Assembly: GCA_018399555.1 (NCBI GenBank)
Contig: JAGYOL010000012.1
Span: 1-33,829, forward strand
Source of the DNA: Kiritimatiellia bacterium
GTDB taxonomy: Bacteria > Verrucomicrobiota > Kiritimatiellia > RFP12 > UBA1067
Direction of reading: 5' to 3'
DNA length: 33,829 bases
A model generated the notes under the pieces. That model ran no database searches, had not been told where the DNA came from, and saw only the letters and a list, made by a program, of their open reading frames with translations. The position numbers were made by a program, and so were the translations under genes. Positions 25,653-33,829 of this stretch are shown here, in pieces (within the stretch, counting starts at the first letter, position 1; every line of letters begins with the position of its first letter).

Positions 25653-27035
25653 TCATTTAAACATGGCTTCATAGTGCGGCAGTGGCGCGAAGATTCCGCC
25701 GCTCTTATCATAAAAATCTTTGCCAAGGTCAAAAATTCCTTTGTGTGTTTGTGCCCATTCGGCATTTGGATAAGGGTGATAACTGCGCATGGTCTGCCAG
25801 TTTTTGTAATTTTGATGACCATTGGTTTCGAGCAACCCTAAGCCTGCTAATCCGGGGAATGCGTCAAGGCGCGCAGCCACATTCTTATTCCATTCAATCA
25901 GAATGGGATTGACTGTCAAGTCAGCACAGAAACAGGGTACATTGTGCTGTTTGGCTGTATTGGCAATGCGCAAGGTCATGCTGAGAGTTTTTGCAATTGC
26001 TTTCAAGGCGATTGCACGGTAACCCATCTGAATGCGTTCGATTGCATCCTTATCGGTATGGGCACTCTCGTCAGCCGCCAGTCGCACCGGTATATCGTGA
26101 ACATCGATCTCCAGCTCTTCATCAAAGGGTTCTTCAATGACGGATATCTGATCAAAAGCCCCGATTTTGCGGGTGTGATCCAGCAGACGCATCAAAGTCT
26201 CTTTCGTTTCGTAACGGCCATTGGCATCGAAATAGTAGGGGAGCTTGCCACTCTCGGTGTATGGGGTGCGGTAACCATCCAGTGCGTTGTGAACAGCCGA
26301 GAGGCGCTCCATATCTTTTTTAAGCATCTCCTCCTGTGTGCCACTTTGACCGATCTTAATTTTCATGAAGAAATAACCGTCATTTGCCGCGCCCTTAATT
26401 TCATCAATGGGTATGTTATATGCCATCAGCGGAATTGAGGCGACCTTGGGGTGGTGGTTTGATAAAGCCGGTTTATAGCGCTCGGGAATCAGATCATCGA
26501 AGTTGGTTATACCGTGTTCTTTGGCATAGAGCAGCCAGATGGCGTTGTCCACACCGACCAGCGCATTGAGAGCCAGCGTCTGGCGCAGATGCGGCATCTT
26601 ACAGATGGTTTTGCCGTATTTATAGACCTCCTGGAACAATTCTTCATTTAAAGCGACCGGATCGGTGAAGGAGTGTCCTTTGAGCAGATTGAGCGCATGG
26701 TTGGTCATGGCCAGCAGCAGTGCGTTGCCGCCGACATCAGAGTTTGCCACAAATACCTTGGCGTCGCTCCACAATACACTGTGTGTGCAGAGCCCTATGC
26801 CGCGTTTGCCGCTGGTAGATTGTACCATTGCGGCACTTTGCCAGATGCTGTTAAGAGCACCGCCTTTGAAGCCGAAGGGGCGGATCAGCGGCTCTCTCTC
26901 AAAATCACAGCCGGTGCGTTCAATCCGGATCGCTTTTTTTGCAGTCGAACCGCTTTCTGATTCCATTGTTCTACAACCCGCCACAGCACCCGCCGCAGCC
27001 AGTGAAATACTCTTTAAAAAATCTCTTCTTTTCAT
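25653..27035 (-). CDS. Tat-exported, possibly lipoprotein, enolase-superfamily (mandelate racemase/muconate-lactonizing-like) enzyme
   Basis: MKRRDFLKSISLAAAGAVAGC signal with lipobox-like AGC; MKIKIG, YFDANGRY, IEEPF and ADESAH active-site motifs. Confidence 0.82.
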   Translation of the reverse strand: MKRRDFLKSISLAAAGAVAGCRTMESESGSTAKKAIRIERTGCDFEREPLIRPFGFKGGALNSIWQSAAMVQSTSGKRGIGLCTHSVLWSDAKVFVANSDVGGNALLLAMTNHALNLLKGHSFTDPVALNEELFQEVYKYGKTICKMPHLRQTLALNALVGVDNAIWLLYAKEHGITNFDDLIPERYKPALSNHHPKVASIPLMAYNIPIDEIKGAANDGYFFMKIKIGQSGTQEEMLKKDMERLSAVHNALDGYRTPYTESGKLPYYFDANGRYETKETLMRLLDHTRKIGAFDQISVIEEPFDEELEIDVHDIPVRLAADESAHTDKDAIERIQMGYRAIALKAIAKTLSMTLRIANTAKQHNVPCFCADLTVNPILIEWNKNVAARLDAFPGLAGLGLLETNGHQNYKNWQTMRSYHPYPNAEWAQTHKGIFDLGKDFYDKSGGIFAPLPHYEAMFK

Positions 27036-27061
27036 TCTATACTCCCGCCTGATTACGAATG

Positions 27062-28033
27062 TCAGGTTTTTGAATTGTTATACTTTGTGGGTGGCAAAGT
27101 GCTTTCAAATTCTGTCCTGTAAAAGGCGCACTCACGGGTACACCGTTCTTCGGCGATACGGATTTTATGATCTATCGGCAGTCTGCTCTCTTCTTTGCTC
27201 AGCAGCCCCCATTCAAGATGCACTGTTGAAGGCACCTGAATTTTCAGTTCCTTCAGCAGGCTGAGATACTCTTTCCATGGCACAATTCCCTCTCCGGCTG
27301 GCTGGCGGCGCGGTATAGGCAAACCGTTCTTTTCGTCACCGAAGTCAAAGTCTTTCAGGCAGATACTGCTGATCCACGGTGCAATCACTCTGGTTGCATT
27401 GCTCCAGGAGCTGGGACTTTCCGCGATCGCATGCCGGATATCATACTGGCAGCTGATCTCCCGGGGATCAATCTCCCGAACAGCACTGTATAAATCCCAA
27501 ACCACACCGCCGAATAACTCAGGTTTCCAAGCATAATGATTCTGATAACTGCCGGTCAGTCCGAGTTTTTTATTGAGCTGTGCGAGTTTTTCAAAGCGGG
27601 CCCGGATGTCATCCAGAGAACGGGCTACGCCTCTTTTATAATCATACTTCTGGTAACCCATACGGTACATTTCTACCCCGTTTTCGGCGGCTGTCTCAAG
27701 AATTGTCCGGGCGTATTCATCCTCCGCCGAGGTGATCGCAGTGACAATCATATTCACCTTCAACCCGCGTGACTGCGCGGCTTTGACCGCACGCGGCAGA
27801 TCAGTGCGCACCTTCTCCGGCAGAACATGACCTTTGGGCCGAACCGTCAGATCAATTCCGTCCACGCCGATTGTTGCTAAACAATCAGATAGCTGTTCAT
27901 AATTCATCCAATGCAGCGGCTTGGAAAAAAAATTCATCTGCATCTTTGTTTTGTCACCTTGCGCAAAAAGCGTATGAGCCAAGGTTCCGGCGGAGGCCAG
28001 TATCCCGGTTTTGAGTAAATCACGGCGTGTCAT
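27062..28033 (-). CDS. Tat-exported sugar phosphate isomerase/epimerase-like TIM barrel
   Basis: MTRRDLLKTGILASAGTLAHTLFA signal; TIM-barrel AP-endonuclease-2-like sequence (GVDGIDLTVRPKGHV, DIRHAIAE, VHLEWG). Start moved to 28033, with AAGGAGAG upstream. Confidence 0.78.
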   Translation of the reverse strand: MTRRDLLKTGILASAGTLAHTLFAQGDKTKMQMNFFSKPLHWMNYEQLSDCLATIGVDGIDLTVRPKGHVLPEKVRTDLPRAVKAAQSRGLKVNMIVTAITSAEDEYARTILETAAENGVEMYRMGYQKYDYKRGVARSLDDIRARFEKLAQLNKKLGLTGSYQNHYAWKPELFGGVVWDLYSAVREIDPREISCQYDIRHAIAESPSSWSNATRVIAPWISSICLKDFDFGDEKNGLPIPRRQPAGEGIVPWKEYLSLLKELKIQVPSTVHLEWGLLSKEESRLPIDHKIRIAEERCTRECAFYRTEFESTLPPTKYNNSKT

Positions 28034-28058
28034 ATCTCTCCTTTTGTAATGTGTGAAA

Positions 28059-30143
28059 TTACGGTTGTTTTCCGGGTGATTGCGCGATACGCGTTTCATA
28101 CATGATTGCGGCGATTTCGCGTGCGGCCGCAACCAGTTCAGGATGCGGCTGATCGGTGCCGGTTAGAAATCCGATCTGATAGTTTTCCGCGTCACCGCGT
28201 CCGGTAAGCGGCTGATCCCGCCATTGAAACCAGTGAGTGCCGACATAACGCGGATGATGCAGACATGCTATCAGGAAATCTTTATACGCCTGCGCGCGTT
28301 GCTGCTGATCCTTAACGGCTACGAGTCCGGTGTGAAACATGCCGCGGTCGAGAGCTCCGAAGTGGAACTCGCCATTAATAAGCGGCTTGTCGACACTGCC
28401 TTCAGGAATATCCTTGGTGGGTACGCGGTTGTAGTTGTTGAAGCTGACAATATCACAGTATCGTGACGCAACTTTGAATGAGGCGGGGGAGCCGAAGGCG
28501 AATCGACAGCCGAGATAAAGTTTGTGAGGCGCTGCCTGTTTAAGTGCGGCACTGATGACAGAAAAGTATTCCGCCGCAATGAATTCGTGCAGCGCCAGCA
28601 GATCATCACCGGCGGCGTCAATTTGTGGAACTATCTGCTCTGACAGAAAAGCATCACGTGAAGCATAAGCGCTGCCCCATTTTTGATTGAGCTTTTCAAG
28701 GTTGTCATGTTTTTGCATCAACCACTCGAAAACGGCGTTTTTCACCGGTTGCGCAGCGGGTGATTTTAAGGCCGCTTCCGCCAGAGCGCGGTCGTGATTG
28801 CCCCAGGATAACTCATTGTCCACAAAATATCCGATGCACCAGGGATCATCGGCAGTTTTCCTGCTGTTTGCCAGGCTGCGTTTAATCGACTCCTTGAACT
28901 CAGGGTGAAAAGGATCAGGGAATTTACCCCACCAGCCATCTGAACCCTCTATTGGCGGCGCCTGCGTGCCAAGATTAACAACATAGGGTGTGCGGCGCAT
29001 CATATAGACGGTGTGATCTGACCAGTTGGCAATCGTATTCAGACCCCAAGCGCGCAGACGGCGATGAGCCATGTCGCGATAGATAGCGCGCCACTCCTCT
29101 CCGTATTTGCGCAGCATGTTAGCGGCGGAAAAGCTGTATGTGCGGTGTCGGCCCCGATCTTTATAAAAACCGTGTGGAGCCCAACTGTTCCAATTGTAGA
29201 AAGCGGCAAAAGGAGAGTCAGCTTCCGGCAGCCATTCAAAATAGGGTTCACGATCCTGAATGCCGCTGTATGTTGCCGGCTGCACGCAATTGACACCATG
29301 CGAGAAAAAGAGCTGTCCATCAGGATCTACCAGCCACCACATGCCGCGGAATTTTTCCACTCGGAAATGACCGGTGGCCTGCAATGTCACTCCGTCGGCC
29401 CAGCCACCCCATTGGTTGAATGTTTTCGGTGCCGCATTTTCATCAAGGAATTTCTTTTCAGCGTCTGCCGCTTTATGCAAATCATCTTCAGTTTTTATTT
29501 TGCCTGGCCAGTCGTCGTGTCGGAACTGACCGAAACAATCGACAAACGGAAGGAATTCCTTGCTTTTAAGCACTTTGATTGTCGGTCCTCCCTGTTCGGC
29601 TTCAATTTTGGTTACCGTGAAGGCGGCCCGCTTTGTTGGTCGGTTCAGAAAAAGATGCAGCTCGGCTGTTTCACGCAGGTTGAACTGGTCGTCTTCAATC
29701 GCCTTTGGAAAGCCGCGCATGCCGACAAGTTCCAGCGGGGTGTCAAGAATCCATGGCATCTCGAAAAGTCTGACGCGCATGATACCGGCAGTGCCGGACT
29801 TCAGTGTCAGTGCATCGCCGGGTGAAGAATCTTTCTCAGGCCGATTTTTGATTGAGAGGCAAATTGTAAGGGTCTGGTCGCAACTGTTGGAGAGTGTGAT
29901 GTTTATAAAACTGTAGCGGGTCAGATCGTAACTGTTATTTTTGAAATAGACCGTGACACCCGGCCAGTCATAATCGGTGTCGGTGTTGACGGCGATACTG
30001 CCGTTATCAGGCAGCGCAATCGAAGATGCTTTGTGCGCCCGTGCTTCGCACAGTTCTGATGGCCATAGTTGTAAGAAGGTGTTGCCGAAAAGCAATGCCG
30101 GCACAACTGCAAAAATCAGTGCCGGTGATAGTCTGGTTCGCAT
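28059..30143 (-). CDS. Exported glycoside hydrolase, clan GH-A, beta-agarase (GH50)-like
   Basis: Signal peptide; RGMWWLVDPDGQLFFSHGVNC; WCIGYFVDNELSWGN (acid/base NE); LINGEFHFG (candidate nucleophile). Confidence 0.7.
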   Translation of the reverse strand: MRTRLSPALIFAVVPALLFGNTFLQLWPSELCEARAHKASSIALPDNGSIAVNTDTDYDWPGVTVYFKNNSYDLTRYSFINITLSNSCDQTLTICLSIKNRPEKDSSPGDALTLKSGTAGIMRVRLFEMPWILDTPLELVGMRGFPKAIEDDQFNLRETAELHLFLNRPTKRAAFTVTKIEAEQGGPTIKVLKSKEFLPFVDCFGQFRHDDWPGKIKTEDDLHKAADAEKKFLDENAAPKTFNQWGGWADGVTLQATGHFRVEKFRGMWWLVDPDGQLFFSHGVNCVQPATYSGIQDREPYFEWLPEADSPFAAFYNWNSWAPHGFYKDRGRHRTYSFSAANMLRKYGEEWRAIYRDMAHRRLRAWGLNTIANWSDHTVYMMRRTPYVVNLGTQAPPIEGSDGWWGKFPDPFHPEFKESIKRSLANSRKTADDPWCIGYFVDNELSWGNHDRALAEAALKSPAAQPVKNAVFEWLMQKHDNLEKLNQKWGSAYASRDAFLSEQIVPQIDAAGDDLLALHEFIAAEYFSVISAALKQAAPHKLYLGCRFAFGSPASFKVASRYCDIVSFNNYNRVPTKDIPEGSVDKPLINGEFHFGALDRGMFHTGLVAVKDQQQRAQAYKDFLIACLHHPRYVGTHWFQWRDQPLTGRGDAENYQIGFLTGTDQPHPELVAAAREIAAIMYETRIAQSPGKQP

Positions 30144-30171
30144 CTTGATTACCTTTCAGAAAAACCGCGAT

Positions 30172-31182
30172 TTACTCTATGTCTTGATCTGTGTTGTTGA
30201 GCCATAGTTGAATGGCTTTGTTCATCATCCGTTTTGCAGTGCCCAATGGCTCTTTGATTGTGCAGCCGGCCGCACGGGGATGCCCGCCGCCGTCAAAATC
30301 ACTGATCAACAGAGTGGCGTCGAGCGGTTCGCGGGCCCGGATGCTGACGCGTGTCTCGCTTTTATCCTCACTCTCATAATAAAAGATCGCCACTTTATTG
30401 CCAATCAGCGAGCGCGGAATTTCGATAATGTCCTCGGCATCAGCTTTGGTGCCGCCGGTCTCTTCAAAATCACGTCCGGTCAGAGCGACAGAGGCCACGA
30501 TGTTGTTATCAGAGATTGCCAGGGTGCGAAAGGCGCGCCGCTTGAGCTCCATGTTGATGCGTGAAAAAGAGCAGTAGAGTTGATCGTTGATGTACGAAGT
30601 CCGCACGCCGCGTTTGAGCAGTTCCGCCGCGCAACGCAGGGTTTTAGGTGATGTCATATCATGCGCGAAGCGTCCGGTATCGGTAATCAGAGCCACCCAG
30701 AGGGCCTCGGCTGTCGTGGTATCAATTTCCCAGTGCGCCTTGCGTGCCATTTCCCAGAGCATCTCGGCAGTTGATGAGGCTTTGCTGTCAATTTTGTTGT
30801 AAGCACCGAAACGTGTGTTTGTCTGATGATGATCGATGTTTATGACGGTATTTTTAAGAATGATTTTATGCAGCTGCTCTGGAACACGATCCAGTGATCC
30901 GCAGTCCACGGTCACAACTGTGTCATAACGTTTGCGGACAGCGGTTTTCAGCGGTATCAGATTTTTAACTCCGGTCAGAAACTGCGGACCTCCCAGACCT
31001 TTCTTGCCGCAGGCGGCAACGGCTGTAACGCCAGTACTTTTAAGCATGCGCGCCAAAGCGATCATGCAGCCGAGCGAATCTCCGTCAGGACGCACATGAC
31101 CGGTGATGAGCACACTGCGCGAGTGCTGCAAAAGAGCGATGATTTCAAGGTAAGAGGCGTTTTTTTTAGGTTTGTCAGCCAT
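30172..31182 (-). CDS. DHH/DHHA1 phosphoesterase, NrnA-like oligoribonuclease/pAp phosphatase
   Basis: GHVRPDGDSLG, TVDCGSLDRVP, NIDHHQTNTRFG, ALITDTGRF and GGGHPRAAG motifs. Confidence 0.9.
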   Translation of the reverse strand: MADKPKKNASYLEIIALLQHSRSVLITGHVRPDGDSLGCMIALARMLKSTGVTAVAACGKKGLGGPQFLTGVKNLIPLKTAVRKRYDTVVTVDCGSLDRVPEQLHKIILKNTVINIDHHQTNTRFGAYNKIDSKASSTAEMLWEMARKAHWEIDTTTAEALWVALITDTGRFAHDMTSPKTLRCAAELLKRGVRTSYINDQLYCSFSRINMELKRRAFRTLAISDNNIVASVALTGRDFEETGGTKADAEDIIEIPRSLIGNKVAIFYYESEDKSETRVSIRAREPLDATLLISDFDGGGHPRAAGCTIKEPLGTAKRMMNKAIQLWLNNTDQDIE

Positions 31183-31199
31183 AACGAAGATACTCCTCT

Positions 31200-32456
31200 C
31201 TAGCGTATCTGACCGGTGCCGGTGATAACATATTTATAGGTTGTCAGTTCTTCGAGACCCATCGGGCCGCGGGCATGAAGCTTGTCGGTGCTGATGCCCA
31301 TCTCGGCTCCCATGCCAAACATGGCGCCATCCGTGAAACGTGTCGATGCGTTAACATATACCGAGGATGAGTCAACTTCCTTTAAGAACTTGTTGGCATT
31401 GCGTTTGTCATCTGTCACAATTGCGTCGGAGTGATGAGAGCCGTAGATATTGATATGCTCGATGGCGGCCTTCAATCCGCTTACCACGCGCACCGCCAGG
31501 GTCAGATTCAAGTATTCCTCGCTCCAGTCTGCCTCGGTAGCGGGTTGACAGCCTTCGATGACAGCACAGGTTTTGCCACACCCGCGCAGTTGCACGCAAC
31601 GTTGTTCAGCCATCTGTTTCAGAAGCGGCAGAAAATCAGCGGCGATATCGCTGTGTATCAGCAGATTTTCAATGGCGTTGCAGACTCCCGGACGCTGGCA
31701 TTTGGCGTTCTCCGTAATGGCAAGTGCCTGCTGAAGATCGGCACTGCGATCGATGTAGAGATTGCAGACACCCTTGTAGTGTTTGAGCACCGGTACCGTG
31801 GCACTGCTTACCACCGCTTTGATCAGCGACTCCCCGCCGCGCGGGATAATAACATCTATGCGGTCGTCCATGCGGGCCAGGATGTGTACGGCGTCACGAT
31901 CGGTTGTGCCGACCAGCTGAATTGCTCCGGCTGGCATGCCGGCCTTGGTGCCGCCGGTCTGCAACGCCTCCGCAATAGCACTGTTAGAATGCAGGGCCTC
32001 CTTGCCGCCGCGTAGAATTACGGCGTTGGATGTCTTGAAACAGAGCACTGCGGCATCCGCCGTGACATTCGGACGTGACTCGAATACAATGCACACCACA
32101 CCCAGCGGAACACGGCGCTTCTCAATGATCAATCCGTTGGGCCGGGTGCGCTTCCAGATGCGCCTGCCAACCGGATCGCTGAGAGCCGCGACATCGCGAA
32201 CGCCCTGAATCATCGCATCCAGTCGTGCGTCGGTCAGCGTCAGACGGTCGGTCAGCGCCTCGGTCAGCCCGTTTTCAGCAGCTGCCTGCAGATCAAGTTT
32301 GTTGGCGGACTGGATGATATCGCGGCGCATCTCGAGTTCTTCGGCCATCGCCATAAGAATGCGGTTTTTCTTTTTTGCCGAGAATCCGATCAGTCGGCGG
32401 GATGCTTTTAAAGCGTTGTCACCCAGTCGGCGCATCTGTTTTTCTAGTTCTGTCAT
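31200..32456 (-). CDS. proA: Gamma-glutamyl phosphate reductase
   Basis: PLGVVCIVFESRPNVTADAAVLCFKTSNAVILRGGKEA; RFTDGAMFGMGAEMGISTDKLHARGPMGLEELTTYKYV. Confidence 0.97.
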   Translation of the reverse strand: MTELEKQMRRLGDNALKASRRLIGFSAKKKNRILMAMAEELEMRRDIIQSANKLDLQAAAENGLTEALTDRLTLTDARLDAMIQGVRDVAALSDPVGRRIWKRTRPNGLIIEKRRVPLGVVCIVFESRPNVTADAAVLCFKTSNAVILRGGKEALHSNSAIAEALQTGGTKAGMPAGAIQLVGTTDRDAVHILARMDDRIDVIIPRGGESLIKAVVSSATVPVLKHYKGVCNLYIDRSADLQQALAITENAKCQRPGVCNAIENLLIHSDIAADFLPLLKQMAEQRCVQLRGCGKTCAVIEGCQPATEADWSEEYLNLTLAVRVVSGLKAAIEHINIYGSHHSDAIVTDDKRNANKFLKEVDSSSVYVNASTRFTDGAMFGMGAEMGISTDKLHARGPMGLEELTTYKYVITGTGQIR

Positions 32457-33280
32457 TCTTTTTTCTCTCCGTTTAACTCAGAATCGACCAGCAGTGTGCC
32501 GATATCTTTGCCGGCAACAATGTCCAATAGAATACGCTCGGTGCGCCCATTTGCAATTACCACTGTGCATCCGCTTTTTAACGCACGACGGGCGGCATCA
32601 AGTTTAGACTGCATTCCGCCTTTGGATAAACCGGTGCCACCCAGATTCGGATCAATAAACTTGTAAGCTGCTTCCACCTTGTCTATAAAGGGCACACGAG
32701 TTCCGTCGCCGTCCAGAACTCCGTCAACTGTCGAAACTACTATCAGCATGTCGGCATTCACCAGATTGACAACTCTGGAGGCCAGATAGTCGTTGTCGCC
32801 TAGCGACATCGCTGCCTGAAGTTCTTCATCCGTAACAACATCGTTTTCATTGATTATCGGTACAACACGATTTTCAATCATGTTCCGCATCGTGCGTTTG
32901 GCACTGGCAAAACGTTTCTTGTGGTGAAAGTCGTTATGAGTCAGCAACACCTGTCCGATCTTGATCTGATGCGGCTTGAAGAAATGGTCGTAAAGCGCCA
33001 TAAGCTGGGCCTGACCCACAGCGGCGCACATCTGCAGATCGGGAACATGAACAGGACGTGTTTTCATGCCCAGCGCCTCCATGCCGGCTCCGACCGCTCC
33101 AGATGAGACCATCAGCATGTCATGGCCCATGACGTGCAGCGCGGCGACTTGATCCGAGAGCCTTTTAAGCTGATTAAGATCGGGTTCACCGGTTGCCAGA
33201 GTGATGACACGCGTGCCGATTTTCACAACAATTTTCTGCTTGTTTTTGAGTGTTTCGCGATATTGTTCTGCAAGGTTCAT
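32453..33280 (-). CDS. proB: Glutamate 5-kinase, short form without a PUA domain
   Basis: KIVVKIGTRVIT; VSSGAVGAGMEALG; PIINENDVV; GDNDYLASRV; GTGLSKGGMQSKLDAARRAL. Likely start 33280. Confidence 0.93.
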   Translation of the reverse strand: MNLAEQYRETLKNKQKIVVKIGTRVITLATGEPDLNQLKRLSDQVAALHVMGHDMLMVSSGAVGAGMEALGMKTRPVHVPDLQMCAAVGQAQLMALYDHFFKPHQIKIGQVLLTHNDFHHKKRFASAKRTMRNMIENRVVPIINENDVVTDEELQAAMSLGDNDYLASRVVNLVNADMLIVVSTVDGVLDGDGTRVPFIDKVEAAYKFIDPNLGGTGLSKGGMQSKLDAARRALKSGCTVVIANGRTERILLDIVAGKDIGTLLVDSELNGEKKE

Positions 33281-33430
33281 AAACGCTTTCCTAGAAAATA
33301 CCTCTGAATAATAGCTTAATTCACCCGTTACCGCAAGCAGGGGGTGTGCATGATCTGTATGATCGCCATGTGATTTTGTCTGTTGACATTTCACGCAGCA
33401 TTTAATAAATTGTCCACACCTGAAAAACAA

Positions 33431-33507
33431 GGGGGATTAGCTCAGTTGGTTAGAGCACTTGCTTGACATGCAAGGGGTCGATGGTTCGAGTCCATTATCT
33501 CCCACCA
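33431..33507 (+). tRNA. tRNA-Val (GAC) with encoded CCA
   Basis: Cloverleaf by eye: acceptor GGGGGAT/ATCTCCC, D-stem GCTC/GAGC, anticodon arm CTTGC-TTGACAT-GCAAG, T-arm TTCGAGT, terminal ACCA. Confidence 0.95.
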
Positions 33508-33521
33508 TTTTTTCAGGTTGC

Positions 33522-33565
33522 AAAGGTCGTTTTATGGTAGAAAAGCCAATAAAAACGGCCTTTTT
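33522..33565 (+). terminator. Intrinsic terminator downstream of tRNA-Val
   Basis: AAAGGTCGTTTTAT ... ATAAAAACGGCCTTTTT near-perfect stem followed by T-run. Confidence 0.7.
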
Positions 33566-33630
33566 GCTTTTCCGGCCGCATTGCCCGTTTTCATTGTTAC
33601 GGTATGATTTAGGGTGAAAAGTGAGGGGAC

Positions 33631-33770
33631 AAACCACAAACAAAACCACAAACAGCCGGAAATACCAAAACGGCTTGATCGTCAAAATATGCACGCCTGC
33701 TTATGTTTTATTGCATTTCCTTTGTTTTCGGTCTTCAGTGTTCTCTTTTGTTTGTGGTTGTTTGTGGTTT
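33631..33770. repeat. Inverted repeat pair downstream of tRNA-Val
   Basis: AAACCACAAACAAAACCACAAACA (33631-33654) versus TGTTTGTGGTTGTTTGTGGTTT (33749-33770), complementary apart from a 2-nt indel. Each arm is an internal duplication of CCACAAAC. Confidence 0.65.
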
Positions 33771-33829
33771 TCCAGCACCAAAACACGCCTGCCAATCACA
33801 TATAGCCCGGTGACATTTAACGGATTGCG

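Noticed and set aside
29064-29825. 253-aa plus-strand ORF opposite the glycoside hydrolase
   Set aside because: Antisense to a CDS with signal peptide and catalytic motifs; no recognisable family.
33437-33694. Minus-strand ORF ending ...VGDNGLEPSTPCMSSKCSNQLS
   Set aside because: This is the antisense translation of the tRNA-Val gene, a recurrent spurious ORF type.
1-33829. CRISPR array, toxin-antitoxin, restriction or phage-defence island
   Set aside because: No regularly spaced repeats or recognisable Cas, TA, RM or transposase proteins in either strand.

Overview
The window is a gene-dense bacterial chromosome segment. The murC-murB fusion, divergent dcw genes, Na+-NQR and exported sugar enzymes suggest a PVC-superphylum bacterium (Verrucomicrobia/Lentisphaerae/Kiritimatiellae-like); that placement is inference. 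Left to right: sppA; a dcw block of murC-murB fusion, ddl, ftsQ, ftsA and a divergent ftsZ; a convergent U32 peptidase; cbiX; a truncated nrfH remnant; rpsA; tyrS; a multi-FeS protein; nqrABCDEF plus an unlisted 53-aa Cys-rich membrane protein; an exonuclease and a membrane-anchored metallophosphoesterase; a 56-aa ferredoxin missing from the ORF track; rubrerythrin; a leftward run of proB, proA, a DHH phosphoesterase and three genes for exported sugar-processing proteins (glycoside hydrolase, Tat TIM-barrel isomerase, Tat enolase-superfamily enzyme); and tRNA-Val(GAC). I saw no CRISPR array, transposase or obvious defence system. The observations most worth checking are the FtsZ with degenerate tubulin-signature and T7-loop motifs but a retained FtsA-binding-like C-terminal peptide, two related elements with terminal inverted repeats at 18-241 and 24312-24421, a long hairpin between nqrF and the small Cys-rich ORF, the decayed nrfH, and the exported three-enzyme sugar cluster.
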